Shown one piece after another: positions 36,677 to 41,390 of a stretch of 41,390 nt of DNA. The notes beneath the pieces are model-generated. The model did not search any database. It was given only the letters and a program-made list of their open reading frames with translations, and was not told where the DNA came from. Location: positions 1 to 41,390 of the forward strand of contig RECR01000071.1 in assembly GCA_007693955.1 (NCBI GenBank), given 5' to 3'. Position 1 is the first letter of the stretch, and the number at the start of each line of letters is the position of its first letter. Source of the stretch: Gloeocapsa sp. DLM2.Bin57 (GTDB lineage: Bacteria; Cyanobacteriota; Cyanobacteriia; Cyanobacteriales; Gloeocapsaceae). The position numbers and the translations under genes were made by a program.

Positions 36677-37612
36677 TTACTTAATTGAAGCTACAGGTAA
36701 TTGCATACCTTGCTCTTCTAGTATCTCATAATTGAGAGAGTTAGAGTTTTGATTATTTTTAGCACTACGGTAAAGCCAAAGTACAGGAATAACCCCTAGT
36801 ATAATTCCAAGTATTACAGGTATATAAATACCTTCGGCTAGACTCATAATCATAGCAAAACCAAAATTACCTAGATAAACAATCAGAGGTGTTTCTAGTT
36901 GTATATTAGTAGATAAAGGTTTAAATTTCCAGAAAAAAGTAGCCACAATCATAAATACTACTCCAGTACCAAACCAACCGACAAAGTTCTGGTAAGGCAT
37001 TCCAAAGAAAGCTCCAGGTTGCTCCCATAACCAAAAGGGTACTTTAGTTTGGCTCATCGCAGGATCTAAAACAAAGTCCCAGGAAGTTAATAATAATGAC
37101 CCTAAAGAAATTACTAGGGGAATTTTGAGCCAATTAGTCAAATTGCGGTTAGAAAGTCCTAGAAGTGCGATTAAATAGGCGCTGAAGCCCAAATAAAACC
37201 AGGATAGGGGTATAGTAAAGGGTACTAAGCCGGCGATTTTGTAACCCAAACCGTTGAGATAGCGATAATGTCCAAAAGGAAAACCAGTACTAGTTCCTAG
37301 TAATTCGCTACCCAGAGAAATAAATAAAGCGGGCAACATAAAGGTCAACCAGTGCCATAATCCTAGACTACGATAAGCGTAGATAGCTACGGTTGCTATA
37401 CCTAGGAGCATATATACCACTCCTCCACCAGCCATAGACCACCCAAAGGCTTTTTGACCAATTGCTGGTAAACTAGCGATAAATTGGGGATTAGGTAGGA
37501 CGATTAATAATCCTGCTAAACCAAAGCCCATCGACAGGATATGACCAATTAGCAGACTCCTTTCTAGAGTCAGCAGTGATTTACTTGAGTTTGAATTCAT
37601 CTGTTTTGTCAA
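36677..37612 (-). CDS. cruF: Carotenoid 1',2'-hydratase-type protein CruF
   Basis: CruF hydroxylates the psi end of gamma-carotene (or lycopene-type ends) on the way to myxol or myxoxanthophyll-type glycosides in cyanobacteria. The 311-residue protein has about seven membrane helices and the family block GSELLGTSTGFPFGHYRYLNG (about 103-123) followed by PFTIPLSWFYLG. The partner cruG is not in the window. A Rho-independent terminator follows. Assignment is by family memory; the exact product of this strain is not visible. Confidence 0.88.
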   Translation of the reverse strand: MTKQMNSNSSKSLLTLERSLLIGHILSMGFGLAGLLIVLPNPQFIASLPAIGQKAFGWSMAGGGVVYMLLGIATVAIYAYRSLGLWHWLTFMLPALFISLGSELLGTSTGFPFGHYRYLNGLGYKIAGLVPFTIPLSWFYLGFSAYLIALLGLSNRNLTNWLKIPLVISLGSLLLTSWDFVLDPAMSQTKVPFWLWEQPGAFFGMPYQNFVGWFGTGVVFMIVATFFWKFKPLSTNIQLETPLIVYLGNFGFAMIMSLAEGIYIPVILGIILGVIPVLWLYRSAKNNQNSNSLNYEILEEQGMQLPVASIK

Positions 37613-37689
37613 TTAAGTTAAATCGATTTTAACAATAGTTTACAAATCTTTAGCAAAAAATGTCACTAAGAGAAAGATTTTTTCCAGTG

Positions 37690-38568
37690 TTAAACCGCGG
37701 GAACGTAACGTTTTAAGAAATTTTCCAAGGTTTCTAGTTGAAAATCGTAAATCTGCTCCACTCTAGCCACTTCATCGGGAGTACAGAAGAATTCGTTGGC
37801 TAATAAAGTTCTTAATGTTCCCAATCCTCTCGCGATATCAGGATTGACTAAGCCAAAGAAGTTGCGCACACCGTCTAGTAATAATAGGGGAGGGTTGAGG
37901 ATAATAGGGTCTTTCTGGTATAACTTAGCGAAAATTCCGGCGATATCTTCCCTTTTGAGGATTTCTGGTCCTCCTACGGGGATAATTTGATTAAATGCTC
38001 CTTCTTTAGTCACAGAGGCGATCGCTATCTTGGCTAAATCATCGGTACTAATGATCGAGGAACGATTTTGGGTGTCTCCAATCACTAGATAGATACCGGT
38101 TTCTTTGAATCTTTCTGCCAGGGGAATCAAACTACTAGCAAAACCAGAAGGTCTCAGAATAGTATATCTAACCCCACTGTTAACTAAATATTTCTCTACC
38201 TCTCGTTTAGCTTTAAAAACTGCACTATCTTGATAACCTCTATCTACACCAATGACGGAAATGTACACAAAGTGTTTGACACCATTTTTTTTAGCTTGGT
38301 CGATTAATTCGACATTAGCGCGATATTCGATCGCCTCTGTATCTCCTCCTGAGCCATGAGTAGAGATAATATATTCTACACCTTGACAAGCTCTAGCGAT
38401 ATCGCGATCTTGTTTTAAATCTCCTAGACAAATTTCCGCACCGAGAGTCTCTAACTCCTGATATTGAGATAATAATCTCACCATAGCTCTAACAGGGAGA
38501 TTTTCTGCTCTTAATTGTTTAACGATTCTGCGTCCTAGTGAACCTGTAGCACCTGTAACTAAAAACAT
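37690..38568 (-). CDS. NmrA-type NAD(P)-binding protein (Ycf39-like)
   Basis: A 292-residue atypical SDR. The nucleotide motif is GATGSLGRR (6-14), with no clear YxxxK catalytic pair, as in NmrA and Ycf39. The latter helps assemble photosystem II with Hlips, but several paralogues exist and the role here is uncertain. It lies between cruF and the LapA-domain gene on the same strand, 15 bp from the latter. Confidence 0.88.
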   Translation of the reverse strand: MFLVTGATGSLGRRIVKQLRAENLPVRAMVRLLSQYQELETLGAEICLGDLKQDRDIARACQGVEYIISTHGSGGDTEAIEYRANVELIDQAKKNGVKHFVYISVIGVDRGYQDSAVFKAKREVEKYLVNSGVRYTILRPSGFASSLIPLAERFKETGIYLVIGDTQNRSSIISTDDLAKIAIASVTKEGAFNQIIPVGGPEILKREDIAGIFAKLYQKDPIILNPPLLLLDGVRNFFGLVNPDIARGLGTLRTLLANEFFCTPDEVARVEQIYDFQLETLENFLKRYVPAV

Positions 38569-38583
38569 TTTATACTCCTATCG

Positions 38584-38832
38584 TTAATATTGTAAGGGTT
38601 TTTTCTTTTTACTAGTAACGAGTAATCCCCAAGCAAGAGGGAGGATCGCGCCTAAAATCAGACCAAAACCCACGCAAAAGGCTAATAAAACTCCTATGGG
38701 CATTGTAATCGATTCCCAAACTAAAAAACTGATACTAACTGGTTGGATATTTTGAATCGAAAAAACCGCAACACTGACAATCCAACCCATGATTAGAGTA
38801 GCTGCGATTAAATTAGCTAGGTTTTTCATCAT
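38584..38832 (-). CDS. LapA-domain (DUF1049) small membrane protein
   Basis: An 82-residue protein with two hydrophobic helices (about 8-26 and 42-72), the motif FSIQNIQPVSISFLVWE typical of the DUF1049/LapA domain, and a Lys-rich tail. LapA-type proteins influence envelope lipid or LPS assembly in E. coli; a role here is inferred only. Its ATG follows the mutL stop directly (TAGATG), so it is translationally coupled to mutL. Confidence 0.87.
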   Translation of the reverse strand: MMKNLANLIAATLIMGWIVSVAVFSIQNIQPVSISFLVWESITMPIGVLLAFCVGFGLILGAILPLAWGLLVTSKKKKPLQY

Positions 38833-40491
38833 CTAAATTCCATGACTTTTGCCAATTACCCAATGACGACGGAAAAAACGCGCTAGACTAGACTCTTCTA
38901 AGGATAAATAAATTGGTCTTCCGTGGGGACAAGTACGAGGATTGCGCGTCATTTGCCATTGGTCAAGTAAGTTTTGCATTTGTGTTAAGCTTAATTCTGT
39001 ACCATTGCGGATTGCACTACGACAAGCGATCGCCACTTGTGCACTGTCTAAATCCCCACCTTGACTTAATTCTATCAAAGCTTCATGACAATCAGAGCGA
39101 TTAACTAAAGTAGCGGGAATATTGCGGATCAACCAGGTTTGTTCTCCAAAATTTTCTACTATTATCCCTAAATTTTCTAAGTTTTCCCTAGCTTGATTAC
39201 TAATTGTATTGAGCATAATTGGTTTATCTAGAGCAACTAAAGACCAATCTTGTTGTAATTGTTCGTAGATAACTCGTTCATGAGCTATATGTTGTTCAAT
39301 CAACCATAAACCATTACTATGTTCAGCGACTATATAAGTGCGATGAACTTGAGTTAAAGCTTTTAATTGCATCAGACTGATTTCTGATTGGGGAAGTTTA
39401 TTAAGATGATAACCTTGTTGAGGCTCGGAAACTTTCAGTAATTGTTTAACTCGTTGATTGTGAACCCCAGGCTCTAGATGTTCTAAATTAAGTTTAAATA
39501 TTTCTGTTAGTGTGGTTTTAATTTGCTCTTGGTAAAAAGTGTTATTTTCTAGATATACTTCTGATTTAGCGGGGTGACGATTCCAATCAATATGTTCTGG
39601 TGTAATCTGTAAATGGAGAAAACATAAGGGATAACGATCGCGAGGAAACATTCTGACTGTGTTAGCTAAAATTGTTTGTTCAAGTTCAGGACATTTGACT
39701 ACACGACCGTTAATAGCTATTTTAACCCAATCTGGACGTTGACGGTGACAACGATCTGGTAACCCCATCACCAGAGTTATTTTACCAGAGTTAAATTCCC
39801 ATTCTTTTTGGATTAAATCATTGAGAGTGATCGCTTTAATGATTTGTGGTATGATTTCTTTGGGGCTATTGCTAGGACTAATTCTTAACCAAGGTTGATC
39901 TTTAAGTTTAATTTGCCAATTGATTTGAGGATGAGTTAAAGCCATATCCCCAATTAGTTTTTGAATCTCTTTAAGTTTAGGTTTACTATTTTTTTGGATT
40001 GCGTCTCTCCTGACTTCCCAATTTTGAAAGAGGTTACTAACATTAATAATAGTTCCAGGAGCGATCGCTATATTCTCTTGAGAGACTATTTTTCCTTCTC
40101 GATAAACTAAACACCATCCTAAAGAATTTTGTTGATTAAGACGGCTTAAAATCTCTAAATCAGCCAATTGCGCTAAACTATAGAGGGCTTCTCCCCTAAA
40201 TCCTAAACTCTTGATTTGATGTAAATCTTGTGATTGAGTAATCTTACTGGTACTATGGGGAGCACAAGCTAAACGTAAATCTTCAGGTGACATTCCACAA
40301 CCGTTATCTACCACTTGTAAACGCCATAAATCGGGCCATAATGAGATAACTAGTCGATTTGCTCCCGCATCTAGGGAATTTTCGACTAATTCTCTCACTA
40401 CCGCTGCAAAAGAGTCAATTACTTGACCTGCAGCTAAGAGCGCACTAACATCAGTAGGTAAGATTTTGATTTTATTGGTTGGACTAAGCAC
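38833..40491 (-). CDS. mutL: DNA mismatch repair protein MutL
   Basis: MutL couples mismatch recognition by MutS to strand incision. The 552-residue protein has the GHKL ATPase motifs: RELVENSLDAGA (33-44), DNGCGMS (62-68) and SLGFRGEALYSL (near 96). The C-terminal dimer/endonuclease domain has ACR (489-491) and CPHGRP (521-526), marks of endonuclease-type MutL. The metal-site motif reads EQHIAHE (399-405) instead of DQHAxxE, with Glu in place of Asp. A LapA-domain gene follows directly. MutS is not in the window. Confidence 0.96.
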   Translation of the reverse strand: MLSPTNKIKILPTDVSALLAAGQVIDSFAAVVRELVENSLDAGANRLVISLWPDLWRLQVVDNGCGMSPEDLRLACAPHSTSKITQSQDLHQIKSLGFRGEALYSLAQLADLEILSRLNQQNSLGWCLVYREGKIVSQENIAIAPGTIINVSNLFQNWEVRRDAIQKNSKPKLKEIQKLIGDMALTHPQINWQIKLKDQPWLRISPSNSPKEIIPQIIKAITLNDLIQKEWEFNSGKITLVMGLPDRCHRQRPDWVKIAINGRVVKCPELEQTILANTVRMFPRDRYPLCFLHLQITPEHIDWNRHPAKSEVYLENNTFYQEQIKTTLTEIFKLNLEHLEPGVHNQRVKQLLKVSEPQQGYHLNKLPQSEISLMQLKALTQVHRTYIVAEHSNGLWLIEQHIAHERVIYEQLQQDWSLVALDKPIMLNTISNQARENLENLGIIVENFGEQTWLIRNIPATLVNRSDCHEALIELSQGGDLDSAQVAIACRSAIRNGTELSLTQMQNLLDQWQMTRNPRTCPHGRPIYLSLEESSLARFFRRHWVIGKSHGI

Positions 40492-40506
40492 GAAATTATC
40501 AACATA

Positions 40507-41241
40507 ATGAGTTTAGAATTATCAGCAGTAAGCTTAACTACTCCTAATCAATCTCGGTATTTACTCTCAGGAATTTCTTTTGAGGTTAAACAGGGCGATC
40601 GCCTTGGTATTATTGGTACAGTTGGTTCTGGTAAAACCTCTCTGTTAAGATTACTCAATAGACTTAATAGTCCTACTCAAGGTAAGATTTATTTTCAACA
40701 ACAAGATATTACGACAATTTCTGTCTTTAAACTGCGATCTATGATAGCATTAGTTCTCCAAGAACCTAAACTATTAGGTATGACTGTCGCTGATGCTTTA
40801 GCTTATCCTTTAATCTTACAAAAACAATCTGCGACTCTAATTAAAGCAAGAATTGATTATTGGCGAGAACAATTACATATACCCGAAAGTTGGTTAGAAC
40901 GTAACGAACTACAATTATCACTAGGTCAACGACAACAAGTAGCGATCGCTCGTGCTTTAATTCAAGAACCGAAAATATTACTACTAGATGAACCTACCTC
41001 AGCTTTAGATGTAGCTGTAGCCCATCATCTCATGGAAACGCTCATCAAACAAGCTCAAGAACGTCAAATGACCATTATTATGGTTAATCATCAATTAAAT
41101 TTAGTCCAACAATTCGCACAACAAATCCTCTGGTTACACCAAGGTAAAATTTATCAACATACTCCTAATAGTCAAATAGATTGGCAAACCTTAAGCTCAA
41201 AATTTAGTCAATTATCTCAGGAAAATCACGAGGAATGGTGA
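40507..41241 (+). CDS. ABC transporter ATP-binding protein (FetA-like)
   Basis: A 244-residue cytoplasmic ATPase subunit. Walker A is GTVGSGKT (37-44), Q-loop Gln85, signature LSLGQRQQ (137-144; Leu replaces Gly of LSGGQ), Walker B ILLLDEP (157-163), and H-loop His195. The closest type I can name is FetA/YbbL, an exporter ATPase that normally has a FetB permease, but no permease follows in the window. It is divergent from mutL with only 15 bp between starts. The substrate is unknown. Confidence 0.92.
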   Translation: MSLELSAVSLTTPNQSRYLLSGISFEVKQGDRLGIIGTVGSGKTSLLRLLNRLNSPTQGKIYFQQQDITTISVFKLRSMIALVLQEPKLLGMTVADALAYPLILQKQSATLIKARIDYWREQLHIPESWLERNELQLSLGQRQQVAIARALIQEPKILLLDEPTSALDVAVAHHLMETLIKQAQERQMTIIMVNHQLNLVQQFAQQILWLHQGKIYQHTPNSQIDWQTLSSKFSQLSQENHEEW

Positions 41242-41333
41242 TAATTAACGTAAGTCCTTATATATATAATATATATGATTGAGTTAGTTAGAGTCAAAGT
41301 AAAATATATACCAGTTTTAGCGCCCAAATCTTA

Positions 41334-41390
41334 TGTAGGGCTTGCTGAATAAGTCTAAAACTGAGACTGGAAAAAGAAGATAAGGCAATT
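41334..41390. mobile_element. Possible insertion-sequence terminus at the window edge
   Basis: TGTAGGGCTTGCTGAATAAG and the following bases look like the end of a cyanobacterial insertion sequence, as I recall similar GGGCTTGCTGAA termini, but no transposase or target duplication is visible because the window stops here. Confidence 0.3.

Noticed and set aside
41251-41275. AT-rich TATATA run after the ABC ATPase gene as a promoter or terminator
   Set aside because: The repeat is not a stable hairpin with a GC core and no downstream gene is visible, so no role was assigned.

Overview
The window is an AT-rich piece of a cyanobacterial chromosome. The gene content points there: light-independent protochlorophyllide reductase genes chlL and chlN, the clock-output kinase SasA with its KaiB-like domain, the carotenoid enzyme CruF, zinc-ribbon Ser/Thr kinase and PP2C proteins, and a scatter of the HIP1 octamer GCGATCGC (about 31 counted by eye). 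The species cannot be fixed from this sequence alone; a unicellular or pleurocapsalean-type cyanobacterium is likely. Almost everything is ordinary core genome.

Layout. 1-480: the 5' end of a 16S rRNA gene on the minus strand, its leader, and a strong promoter whose -35 box lies inside the last codons of fmt. 464-10125: fmt, a pterin-4a-carbinolamine dehydratase (plus strand), a zinc-ribbon/kinase/FGE-like fusion, a CapD-type sugar-nucleotide epimerase, an M3 oligopeptidase, a transglutaminase-like protein and a PmbA/TldD protein. 10280-16196: a GH57 glucan branching-type enzyme divergent from sasA, a membrane-anchored TPR/substrate-binding protein, a metal ABC permease and an SDR enzyme. 16291-21668: zinc-ribbon PP2C phosphatase, a small conserved protein, an unusual subtilase, a HAD phosphatase and a secreted glycine-zipper protein. 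21696-24220: DUF218, ispE and rsmA, tightly packed on minus. 24233-25180: a methyltransferase.

25177-30391 is the most interesting region. On the minus strand feoB is followed after 2 nt by a DUF3593-type membrane protein gene that is split by a complete 2.9-kb group II intron. The intron carries a reverse transcriptase/maturase/HNH protein and recognisable domains V and VI. Precise removal (25470-28364) rejoins the exons in phase to give a 97-residue protein. Just beyond exon 2 is a 40-residue single-helix protein gene that is easily missed; it may be a small NDH-1 subunit, but that is tentative.

30569-41241: an SGNH hydrolase, the chlL-chlN operon, a small membrane protein plus TPR protein, a conserved unknown, cruF, an NmrA-type protein, a LapA-domain protein directly behind mutL, and an ABC ATPase. 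The last about 60 bases may be the end of an insertion sequence cut by the window edge.

Functional links: chlL/chlN and cruF serve pigment synthesis; feoB iron uptake; ispE isoprenoid precursors; fmt, rsmA and the rRNA gene translation; sasA circadian output; the kinase and PP2C proteins reversible phosphorylation. No CRISPR array, defence island, prophage or tRNA gene was seen. The intron-split gene is the best candidate for something not routinely annotated.
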